The notes beneath the pieces were generated by a model. The model searched no databases, had not been told where the DNA came from, and saw only the letters and a list, made by a program, of their open reading frames with translations. Shown piece after piece: positions 11,201 to 19,863 of a DNA stretch of 64,000 nt. The translations under genes and the position numbers were made by a program. This DNA comes from Asterias rubens (taxonomy: Eukaryota > Echinodermata > Asteroidea > Forcipulatida > Asteriidae): positions 5,420,762-5,484,761 of the forward strand of contig NC_047064.1 of the NCBI RefSeq assembly GCF_902459465.1, read 5' to 3'. Numbering within the stretch: position 1 is the first letter of the stretch; the number at the start of each line of letters is the position of its first letter.

Positions 11201-12642
11201 TGGAAGTAGAGCGGCAGGATGATTACCGGTTCAAAGTGGTTGATGTCTGTGAAGGAAACGGATCATCACAAGCTCATAGCCAGACACAGGTTCTCACATC
11301 GTATACCCTGATGGACGAAAACCTTCATCTGCCTTACGATCTAACCATAATCGACACACCGGGCTTCGGTGATACTCGTGGCGTTCAAAGGGATAAAGAA
11401 ATCTTTGCCAAGATTCGTGAGTTTTTCTCAGATGCAGAGTCTCACGGGATCGATCACATTGATGCTATTGGGTTTGTTGTCCAGGCTTCGAATGTGCGTT
11501 TAACCCAAACACAGCGGTATGTTTTCGATTCCATTTTGTCGGTGTTTGGAAAGGACATTGTCGACAACATCATTCTACTTGCAACATTTGCAGACCAAAA
11601 AGATCCACCTGTTATGGCTGCACTGAAAGAGGCAGACATCCCTTTCACAGGGAAGTTGTTTAAGTTCAATAATTCGGCCCTCTTTGCTGAAGTGAGACAA
11701 TCAAATCAACAGGGTGGCGATAAAACGTCTAATGGAAAGGATCATGGAAAGATTGATACAATGTTCTGGGACATGGGATCCGAAAGTTTGAAGGCATTCT
11801 TTCAAAATGTGCAAACTCTTGAAGCTCGAAGTCTTATCCTTACGAAGGAAGTGTTGGATGTGAGAAAGCGTCTTGAGACTGCAATCCAGGGTCTTCAGCC
11901 TCAGATTATGGTAGGAAACTGCAAATACGAATCTCTCAGAAGAGAGCTACAAACCCTGGAAGAAAATGAAGCGCAAATCGAAGCAAATAAAGATTTCAAG
12001 GTCACGGTGAAAGTTCCCAAGTGTAGAAAAGTAGATATAACTGGAGAGTACATCACCAACTGTAGCAAATGCCACTTCACTTGTCATTACCCTTGTCGTA
12101 TCGCAGACAATGCAAAGAAGGTCAAATGTAAAGCCATGAATGACGGAGTCTGTACTGTTTGTCCAGGCAAGTGCCCATGGGATGTTCATTTCAATCAGCA
12201 GTACAGGTTCGAATTCTACGAAGAGGAAGAAGAGAAGACGTTCGAAGAGATTGAGGCGAGATACAGAGATGCATCAGGAAATAAATTGACGGTTCAGCAA
12301 GTCATAAAAAAAACCATGGAAAGTTTGAAAGAGGTCCGAGCGACCGTGTTTGCGTTAATAGCCAAAGCGCATAAAAGCGTCACACGTTTGGAAAAGATTG
12401 CACTGAAGCCAAACCCTCTAAGCACGGTAGAATACATTGATCTTCTGATTGACTCTGAGAAACGCTCTGGTAAACCTGGCTGGCAAGACCGAGTCCATGG
12501 CTTAGAAGATGTGCGAAAAGAGGCAGATATCATTGGGAATGTGAAGGATGCAAATTATGATCCGTTCAAACAACTCGAAGCCAACATAACAGGCGGAGCC
12601 AAAAAGAAAAAGGGATCATTGTGGCTCTCTTTGTTTAAGTAG
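8233..12642 (+). CDS. Stonustoxin-like, fibronectin III and P-loop GTPase protein
   Basis: Uninterrupted frame of 1469 residues in one exon. I chose the ATG at 8233 because TTGTGTGCAG ending at 8217 looks like a splice acceptor, so the in-frame ATG at 8212 would be intronic. Order: residues 1 to about 480 resemble the stonustoxin/verrucotoxin N-terminal module (pore-former-like fold, helical segment, thioredoxin-like part); four fibronectin III domains at about 504, 607, 701 and 816 to 910; a GTPase domain from about 965 with Walker A GVTGSGKST at 972 and DTPGFGDTRG as G3; then a helical region, a Cys-rich knot near 1265-1315 and a basic C-terminus. No signal peptide or membrane segment is seen, so it is probably cytosolic. 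Such proteins are widespread in animals and most are not venom components; homology to the fish toxin subunits does not make this a toxin. Innate-immune GTPase function is a guess. The usual NKxD G4 motif is replaced by TFADQKD. Confidence 0.85.
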   Translation: MEESLSDTLEIPTLGRLMRIGTLYDVRSDEAIIKGITPINKETIGDQLKVVEQQKGLKLTVIRSNSFDDKSMALGLDASLKASVLGGLVKAEAAAVYLYDRQPLDSRFRLTLHVNTSNKLECLTQKALESNLKGKDPDLFAGNGNATHVVKSILHGSNTFIVFDYCGGDEKEDAAKVLTDLVDKLAAYVKENDNIPAGWDQHVRWKVYSDLPLERNPADVEGVVQFLSALPEMSEAKAIPIKVFLYPLGKIDPRSARVCSAVSDSLPTQAQTFLEGIEDCLTRTREMANDPLSTNFPQLKEKFEFFIKLLTEYKSSYKKQLAHVLFQIRSGSDGEGRIKDMFRDVDSSPFNLTSLDDWVKSKRKESSVVRLYVKFLPDVDIVKSRENLDDILIDPGIENVVCFTFQLKGKEEGYLRALSEYIAEKKGGSYEDSQWYDDTSFMKEMRLKAKLFADFFESRNQDDCTKFIETGFEHSSGSAEGKSGRIGGTVNLFEQGELTQEDFQPPSQPLKPQCDVVDQHSINLTWTEPKYGMSNVQRYVVKYKVFRGQDEQTSDPQEMQTKSLETQVMIDNLEPNQSIRFHVSAVCSAGVGPESERSAVATTLSAKSPEKPEFRNVTASSVLLEWRQPGKMGKDEIVESYVIQLMGAGNMTKEIDINSSKKEFKIKNLEANTTYRFQVVALYESGIKSPPSTTSDHCTTCPASRPGKPAVSDIKSTSVVTTWTYPNTVGHGVELVDYFIQYRKVINRKQSTKSEDGGWEKYLLKEKGIMGASPRLISGLDPNTTYHARVLVVCSVKKGKEPEMIPSDISDHFTTLPAGPPSGLRAQQVSTSQIEIKWTKPTVGGAEVKYFKVEYSSDDDPGVVRKKTDDSSCKFVIRGVKSETRYKIKVLGFCGKAGAGEVSKVECTTRKLIKEYIIKSSKILQPGDPNTGKPTILKLPLRKVCEKSQSRSFMFGEGSKIDRERKVIMVVGVTGSGKSTLINAMVNDILEVERQDDYRFKVVDVCEGNGSSQAHSQTQVLTSYTLMDENLHLPYDLTIIDTPGFGDTRGVQRDKEIFAKIREFFSDAESHGIDHIDAIGFVVQASNVRLTQTQRYVFDSILSVFGKDIVDNIILLATFADQKDPPVMAALKEADIPFTGKLFKFNNSALFAEVRQSNQQGGDKTSNGKDHGKIDTMFWDMGSESLKAFFQNVQTLEARSLILTKEVLDVRKRLETAIQGLQPQIMVGNCKYESLRRELQTLEENEAQIEANKDFKVTVKVPKCRKVDITGEYITNCSKCHFTCHYPCRIADNAKKVKCKAMNDGVCTVCPGKCPWDVHFNQQYRFEFYEEEEEKTFEEIEARYRDASGNKLTVQQVIKKTMESLKEVRATVFALIAKAHKSVTRLEKIALKPNPLSTVEYIDLLIDSEKRSGKPGWQDRVHGLEDVRKEADIIGNVKDANYDPFKQLEANITGGAKKKKGSLWLSLFK

Positions 12643-13222
12643 AAAACACATACACCTCGCAGTAGACTGTCTTTAACCGCAAGGATAAAGAGAGGTGCTT
12701 GCTTTTCAGAACCAGTGATTTCATTGGATAGGCAGTGACGTAAGCTTTCTATATCTGTGTTTTAATTGGTCCGAGATGACGTTTGGCAGCTGCACTTTTC
12801 GGTCATCTGCAAATGAATGTAGGTGAAAGGTGATTATGGAAGGGGATTGACCTAGGCTCGAACGCATTTATTTTAAGTGATTTATTTTCAAAACCTCTAA
12901 AAATTTTGTTGTTTGTAATCACTCCTGATATTTTGTATTAAGAGTATATAGGTGCATACACTCAAACACAAAGATCTACTTATGAAAGTACAACCAGCCA
13001 GCGGAACACACGGTCCGCTATTTTGTGGAGTCAAAACGTCGGTTCTGTCATGACATTATACATAGATACATATTTTTCAAGGGATATTTTTGTGAATCCT
13101 TATATTCTACTTCAAAAGATCAAATGCACCATCGGAGGGGAACATGCCCATGTACTGCCGCTGTACATACAACTCGTCAAAAGGGTTACATAAATATATT
13201 CATGAATGTACTCATGATACGA
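12643..13222. other. 3' flank of the SNTX-like gene
   Basis: Probable 3' untranslated and intergenic DNA. I see no clear AATAAA close to the stop and no further exon. Short frames here are not supported. Confidence 0.35.
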
Positions 13223-13610
13223 CTTAAAGACAGTGGACACTATTGGTAATTGTCAAAGACCAGTCTTTGCCCTCGCTGTATCTCAACAAATGCACAAAAT
13301 AACAAACCTGTGAAAAGTCAGCTTTATCGCTCATCAAAGTTGCGAGATAATAATGAAAGAAAAACAAAACACCCTGGTCACACAAAGCTGTGTGCTTTCT
13401 GATGCTTGATTTCGAGACCTCAAGTTCTAAATTTGAGGTCACGAAATCAAATTCGTGGAAAATTACTTCTTTCTCGAAAACTACGTTACTTCAGAGAGAG
13501 CCGTTTCTCACAATGTGTTATACTATCAACCTCTCCCATTACTCGTTACCAAGTAAGGTTTTATGCAAAAGATTATTTTAAGTAATTACCAATAGTGTCC
13601 ACTGCCTTAA
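13223..13610. mobile_element. Foldback MITE family A, copy 2
   Basis: Ends TTAAAGACAGTGGACACTATTGG and CCAATAGTGTCCACTGCCTTAA are inverted copies. The core holds the palindrome GACCTCAAGTTCTAAATTTGAGGTC. It is the first of three copies in a tandem duplication, and its left quarter differs from copies 3 and 4. Confidence 0.9.
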
Positions 13611-14127
13611 AGTGTAACACGTGTTGATGTATAATTCGCTCGGTATGAACCCATCTGTTTTGTTTGCTTATTAAGAGCCTGAATTAAGGTGTAAAATTAG
13701 TGCTATTGTTAAATTAAGGTGTACAATTAGTGCTATGGTTAAATTAAGGTGTTAAGTTAGTGCTATGGTTAAATTAAGGTGTAAAATTAGTGCTATGGTT
13801 TCATTAAGGTGTTAATTAGTGCTTTTGTTGAGATCATGTGAGGCGTTCAGGTAGAAATATCGGAACGCCATGTTACGGAACACCATGCTAATCTTTCAGA
13901 GACTTTAGATCACAAAGTTAACCTTTATTTAACTACATTGGATGTACAACGACGGACGTACATGGCTTTGTGATTGAAGCGTTTCTCAATACAAAACTAT
14001 AGCTAAGAACATGAATGATTTTGTTATCGATAGATCACTGATTTATTTCACAAACTAGTCAACTTGTAATGTGTTACTGGTCTTAGAATAATTTACTTGG
14101 AATAGTAACGTACGTGGCTTACTACTG
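13611..14127. repeat. tandem-duplication spacer, copy 1
   Basis: 517-bp spacer nearly identical to 14513-15093 apart from three length changes. It includes a 30-bp minisatellite of five units at 13681-13829 (unit AAATTAAGGTGTAAAATTAG then TGCTATGGTT). No gene seen. Confidence 0.85.
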
Positions 14128-14512
14128 TTTAAAGGCACTGGACACTATTAGTAATTTTCGAAGACCAGTCTTCTCACTTTGTGTATCTCAACGTATGCAT
14201 AAAATACCAAACCTGTGAAAATTTGAGCTCAATCGGTGATAGAAGTTGCGAGATAATAATGAAAGAACAAACACCCTGGTCACACGAAGCTGTGTGCTTT
14301 CTGATGCTTGATTTCGAGACCTCAAGTTCTAAATTTGAGGTCACGAAATCAAATTCGTGGAAAATTACCTCTTTCTCGAAAACTACGTTACTTCAGAGAG
14401 AGCCGTTTCTCACAATGTGTTATACTATCAACCTCTCCCATTACTCGTTACCAAGTAAGGTTTTATGCAAAAGATTATTTTAAGTAATTACCAATAGTGT
14501 CCACTGCCTTAA
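14128..14512. mobile_element. Foldback MITE family A, copy 3 (chimeric)
   Basis: The left part, from TTTAAAGGCACTGGACACTATT through ATGCATAAAATA, matches copy 4, whereas the right part from CACCCTGGTCACACRAAGCT onward matches copy 2 almost exactly. This is the pattern of a recombinant between copies 2 and 4. Confidence 0.88.
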
Positions 14513-15093
14513 AGTGTAACACGTGTTGATGTATAATTCGCTCGGTATAAACCCATCTGTTTTGTTTGCTTATTAAGAGCCTGAATTAAGGTGTAAAATT
14601 AGTGCTATTGTTAAATTAAGGTGTACAATTAGTGCTATGGTTAAATTAAGGTGTTAAATTAGTGCTATGGTAAAATTAAGGTGTACAATTAGTGCTATGG
14701 TTAAATTAAGGTGTCAAATTAGTGCTATGGTTAAATTAAGGTGTAAAATTAGTGCTATGGTTTCATTAAGGTGTTAATTAGTGCTTTTGTTGAGATCATG
14801 TGAGGCGTTCACGTAGAAATATCGGAACGCCATGTTACGGAACACCATGCTAATCTTTCAGAGACTTTAGATCACAAAGTTAACTACATTGGATGTACAA
14901 CGACGGACGTACATGGCTTTGTGATTGAAGCGTTTCTCAATACAAAACTATAGCTATGAACATGAATGATTTTGTTATCGATAGATCACTGATTTATTTC
15001 ACAAACTAGTCAACTTGTAAATTGTCGTATCATAATGTGTTACTGGTCTTAGAATAATTTGTTTAGAATAGTAACGTACGTGGCTTACTACTG
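14513..15093. repeat. tandem-duplication spacer, copy 2
   Basis: Same sequence as 13611-14127 but 64 bp longer. The 30-bp minisatellite has seven units instead of five (14583-14791). A 12-bp segment after CACAAAGTTAAC is missing, and a 16-bp segment is gained near ACTTGTAAATTGTCGTATC. No gene seen. Confidence 0.85.
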
Positions 15094-15469
15094 TTTAAAG
15101 GCACTGGACACTATTGGTAATTTTCGAAGACCAGTCTTCTCACTTTGTGTATCTCAACGTATGCATAAAATAACAAACCTGTGAAAATCGGTGATAGAAG
15201 TTGCGAGATAATAATGAAAGAACAAACACCCTTGTCACACGAAGTTGTGTGCTTTCTGATGCTTGATTTCGAGACCTCAAATTCTAAATTTGAGGTCTTG
15301 AAATCAAATTCGTGGAAAATTACTTCTTTCTCGAAAACTACTTCACTTCAGGGGGAGCCGTTTCTCACAATGTTTTATACTATCAACCTCTCCCCATTAC
15401 TCGTTACCAAGTAAGGTTTTATGCTAATAATTATTTTGAGTAATTACCAATAGTGTCCATTGCCTTTAA
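15094..15469. mobile_element. Foldback MITE family A, copy 4
   Basis: Same inverted ends (TTTAAAGGCACTGGACAC, GTGTCCATTGCCTTTAA) and palindromic core GACCTCAAATTCTAAATTTGAGGTC. Closes the tandem duplication on the right. Confidence 0.9.
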
Positions 15470-16769
15470 GTAATTAATAGTAATGTAAATGCTTTTAAAA
15501 TACTTCTAATAAGTTTTCGCATTTCGTGTTATAAGTTTATGATTCAAATACATATTCACTTATCACTTTATTGTAGCATACTCAGTTAAAACGCACATTG
15601 TCATAATTATTATCTTTACCGGTGGTGATAAACGAGATGGCTTAAAAACAGTTTGCTTATCAACAACATTACATTTCATGGCACTAAAGTTAGGTAATCC
15701 TACCTCCATGGCTAAACATGTCAACTTTCTTAAGGCGGTATAAAACGGATTGCCTCACATAAACCTTTCTTAAAGATTATACTGTGTGTAACTAATTGCC
15801 CCGTGCACGGCCGTGTATCTTTGTTCTCAATATATAATTATATGAAATTGTTGTTGTTCCTTCATGATGTCCATGGTTATACTTATTGCATAAAATGCGG
15901 ATTGCTTTGATTCGATATACACAAGTTGTGATTAACAATACTATTATATATATACCAACACAATGATGTAACCAGAATCTTTTCTTAGTGTTGGTGACTT
16001 AATGTTAAAACATTACGTAAGCAATGAATACACAGTATGATCATTTATGTCCGTATTTAGTGGTGTACTCTTTAGAAGCATTATTATTATGTTTGTGAGC
16101 AGGTCTACAATATAGTCGGCCTTAATAAGGGAAAACTCAATACTCAGAGGTTGTGATAAACAACACTATTGTAACCAGAAATATTTTTTTTGTATTAGTG
16201 ACATAAACGTCGCCTACCTATAAGCAATGAATGCTCACAATGTTCATTTATGCTCACTATTTAGTGGATTATAATGTGTTAGTTTGTGATGTAGGCCTAA
16301 ATGCTATCGTTTTTAATGGGGATACATTCAAAATACAGACGATTGTAACCAAAATTGTTTGCTTGTACCTATATGTCAACTATTCATTATTTTAGTGATG
16401 TACTATTCTGGGGGGCGGGGGGGGGGGGGGCGTCTGTGGTAAAGTGGTATACGAAACATTCAAATTGCTTTTTGTGTGAAGCTGATGTCATGAAACACAC
16501 CTCCTTTAACAGTCTGAACTTTTGTTTTGAACAGTTTACATGTCAAACTTCAATTAGGTCATAACAGATTGAATGGTAATGATTAACAGCTTGTTGAATG
16601 CTGCTTAATAATAATGATAAGTCATTTAATGCAAAGTACAAACATAATGAAACTTAGTTTATTGGCGCGTTGTTAAAGTTTACTTTGTATCAAACACACT
16701 TGCTCATAGAAATACTCAACAAAAGTATACCATCTACACCATGTTATTCAAATTTGGTTGTTGTGTTGT
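15470..16769. other. intergenic, no gene seen
   Basis: AT-rich DNA with partly repeated phrases (TTGTGATAAACAACACTATTGTAACCAGAA near 16152 against TTGTGATTAACAATACTATTATATATATACC near 15925), suggesting an old tandem duplication of about 230 bp. A G run lies at 16410-16430. Confidence 0.4.
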
Positions 16770-17051
16770 TTGGACTAGTTTGGTAATTGTCAAATACCAG
16801 TAGGCCATATTCTCACTTGGTGTATCTCAACACACGTATACAATAACAAACCTGTGAAAAATGTTGGCTCAATTGGTCACCAGTTGTTTGCTTTCAGATG
16901 CAAAAAAAGGCTTCAGCTGAAGTATTTTATTATTTGAGTGAGAACTTACCTCTTTGTCAAAAACTACGCTACTTCAGAGTGAGCCACTTCTCACAATATG
17001 TTTTACGTAACTATCAACGGTAATTTACAATAGTGTCCAGTGCCTTTAAAG
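16770..17051. mobile_element. Foldback MITE family A, diverged copy 5
   Basis: Recognised by TTGGTAATTGTCAAATACCAG on the left and TTTACAATAGTGTCCAGTGCCTTTAA on the right. The core is replaced by GGCTTCAGCTGAAGTATTTTATTATTTG, a variant also at 47340-47622 and 52452-52822. Confidence 0.75.
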
Positions 17052-17763
17052 TAACTATACATAAATAACTAACAAGCAACTCGTTAAATTTCCGAGCGAT
17101 ACATTTTCTTGAAAAAGTGTCATGTTAAACTTTCATATCATTGACAATGTTTGACCATTCAAAATCTTATCTAACACTTAAGTACTGAGAATTGTAAAGA
17201 TTGTACATGCCAAACTTATTTCACCTGTTTGGCATGTAACCCATTCTGTTGTTGGGTCTTTAGGTTTTCACCACTCGTAAGAATAAACAAATTATTCATG
17301 ACATTTTAAGGTAAGTTGTGCAAGTTTTATTGAGGTCTGGTTTGATTTTGTTTTTCAATCAATGTGTTGATGCCATTTCAGGCAGTTGGTCTTTCTCATA
17401 AGCATCGTGTAGTATTGACATCAGTACAGAGGTCAAAGCTATTGGCCACCATCGGCTGTGAATGTCTCTCATAACATCGTTCAACAGTATACTAACCGTA
17501 TCAATGCACCTTTTGGGTCAATAACATTATCCCGTAATATAATAGGGAATATACAGCCCTGGCGTGCCATGGCGCTCCAAAAGTATTTTCCTTTATTATA
17601 CTATCAACCTCTATACCATCGCAGGTATGCCCCCACGCCTTATTACTTGCCATTGTCGTGATGTATTTCTCGTAAGGGTAATATCCGTTTTTATTTACAG
17701 AGTGTCGCAATATTGAATGATAATAATACAAAGAGAAGTCAGTTCATAGACAGGTCGTCGGTC
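17052..17763. other. intergenic, no gene seen
   Basis: No exon or repeat family identified. An AT-rich stretch with short spurious frames. Confidence 0.35.
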
Positions 17764-18159
17764 CTTAAAGGCACTGAACACTGTTGGTATATACTCGTAA
17801 TAATTGTAAGCACAAAAACTTACTTGGGTTCGAGCAACAGAGAGATGTTGATGATATAAAACATTGTGGGAAACGGCTCCCTCTGAAGTAACGTCTTTTT
17901 TCGAGAAAGAATTTATTTCGCACTAAAATAGTTGAATTTGATTTTGAGACCTCAGAATTAGATTTTGAGGTCGCGAATTCAAGCATCTGAAAGCACACAA
18001 CTTCGTGTGACAAGGGTGTTGTTTGTTTCCCATTCTCGCAACTTCGACGACCAATTGGGTTTAAATTTTCACAGGTTTGTTATTTTGTGCATATGTTGAG
18101 ATACATAACATAAGAAGACTTGTTTATGACCATTACCGAATGTGTCAAGTGTCTTTTAA
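17764..18159. mobile_element. Foldback MITE family A, copy 6
   Basis: Ends TTAAAGGCACTGAACACTG and GTGTCAAGTGTCTTTTAA, with core GACCTCAGAATTAGATTTTGAGGTC. Confidence 0.85.
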
Positions 18160-18215
18160 TCAAAATGAACCCAAAATACTAATTTTACATAGTACAGTTT
18201 CGCCCACTCAAGTAC

Positions 18216-18606
18216 TTAAAGGAACACGTTGCCTTAGATCGGACGAGTTGGTCTATAACAAGCGTTTGTGACCGTTCGTAATAACACGCATATGGTTTGA
18301 ACGATGCTTTAAAAGTAAAATATAATGATCCACACAAATTTGCCTCGAAATTGCGTGGTTTTGCTTTTACTGTGCAACTAACACGGTCGGCCATTTATGG
18401 GAGCAAAAAATTTGACTCCCATAGCCGACCGTGTTATAGTCGACGAGGTTAAAAGGAAAACCGTGCAATTTCGAGGCATGTTTGTGTGGGTCATTGTATT
18501 CTACTTTTACAACATCTTTCTACCCTTCTAATGCATTTTATAACAAACGGTTACAAATGCTTTTCAAAGACTAACTCGACCGATCCAAGGCAACGTGTTC
18601 CTTTAA
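18216..18606. mobile_element. Foldback MITE family B, copy 2
   Basis: Flanked by TTAA at both ends: TTAAAGGAACACGTTGCC on the left and GGCAACGTGTTCCTTTAA on the right. The inner inverted repeat lies around GGGAGCAAAAAATTTGACTCCC. Confidence 0.9.
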
Positions 18607-18733
18607 TAATTGTCCTGAAATTTCTCTTAAGGGTTTTACCCGTTTTTATCTACAAAGTGTCGTAATCTGAATGTTATAAAGATAACAAGAGAAGTCAGTT
18701 CATAGACAGGTCGTCACGTCGGTTGTGTATCCC

Positions 18734-18902
18734 TATAGGCACTGGATACTAATGGTATAATACTCGTAACAATTGTTAACGTAAAAGTGACTTACATGGT
18801 AACGAGAGAGCTGTTAATAGTTGTGAGAAACGGCTTCATTCAAAGTAAACCTGGTTTTTGAGAAAGAGGTAATTCTCAGTCTAATAATTTATTTAAAGAC
18901 TT
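18734..18902. mobile_element. Foldback MITE family A, half copy 7
   Basis: Only one half remains: ATAGGCACTGGATACTAATGG, TGGTAACGAGAGAGCTG, GTGAGAAACGGCTTC. No matching right end is seen before 18910. Confidence 0.65.
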
Positions 18903-19207
18903 TACCAATTACCAAACGCCAACTACCAATTAGATTTGGAGAGCTACGTCACTGCACGTTTATCCATTGAAATCACAGGTTTTAGCCCGACGTCACGCTC
19001 GAGGCTCGTGATAAAACAGAAGACCAGTCTTAAGGGCGCTGCTGAAGGTATTTGGCCCTCGAAAATTCATACTTTTATTATCTGTGAACCACATTGCAAC
19101 AACAAACATAAATCAAGGTCAATGGAGCTATTTTATTTACGTCTCTCATAAGTCTTTTATTTTCTTGCAATTCACGTACGATAACAATGTTTAACGCTGT
19201 AAACCAG

Positions 19208-19438
19208 GTCTAAATTTCATGGCTCTGCTTACCGCCGAATTATGCGCTTGCGATCGCAATTCTCCGCTGGCACGGCTAGCGCCGAAGTTCAGCGCTTGCT
19301 GTGTAATCGTAGAATGCTAGTGACGTGGCGTATGCACGCTCAAAGCCAGAATTGAAATACGCTTGACGTAAAGTGCATAATTCCCCGTTTCCGCAAGCGC
19401 CGATTCTTCGCCTACGGTAAACAGGGCCATAAAATTAA
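19208..19438. mobile_element. Foldback element (AAATTTCATGGC arms)
   Basis: Left CTAAATTTCATGGCTCTGCTTACCG pairs with right CGGTAAACAGGGCCATAAAATTA. Similar ends occur in 21491-21676 and 60000-60158. It lies 3' of the insulin-like gene 1 terminal exon. Confidence 0.6.
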
Positions 19439-19568
19439 TGTGTAAAAAATAAATGTTTAATTTCATGGCACCGAGAATGTTTCTGTAACTTCCTGAAAAC
19501 CCCACTGTTAAAGGATTTTGTTCAAATAACTGATTAATTTTTTACACATGCATTGAAATGCCTATTAC

Positions 19569-19748
19569 ATGACTGTTAGTGTTAGTTTTGCACATAACGG
19601 TTCAGTCCGTTTTGTTGAAGTTTTTGTTACCGTTGCTTTGTATTATTTTTTAGAAAAGAGACATTATGCAAATCAAATTCTGCAAAAATTCTGGCCACAG
19701 TTCGTAAACTTCTTCGTTGTAGCATCCTTTTCTGTACAAGCACAAATT
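19569..19748. pseudogene. Relic duplicate of insulin-like gene 1 terminal exon
   Basis: Diverged copy of 19749-19920 in the same orientation, including 3' untranslated sequence (GTTAGTGTTAGTTTTGCACATAACGGTT). On the minus strand it still shows GGATGCTACAACGAAGAAGT and TACGAACTG, the end of an A chain, but the last Cys codon TGC has become TGG and the Cys-Cys part is missing. It lies downstream of the intact stop codon and cannot be used as an exon without a new acceptor. Confidence 0.75.
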
Positions 19749-19863
19749 ATTAGTGTAAGTTTTGCAAATAACGGTTCATTCCGTTTTTGTGTACGGCCTA
19801 CTGTTGCTATGTATTTTTTAAAGAGACATGATGCAATAATTGGTCACATTCTGCAGACGTTTC

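Noticed and set aside
13390-15414. Repeated small open frames beginning MCFLMLDFETS-like
   Set aside because: All run through the palindromic core of family A MITEs and recur wherever the element does; no evidence of selection on the protein.
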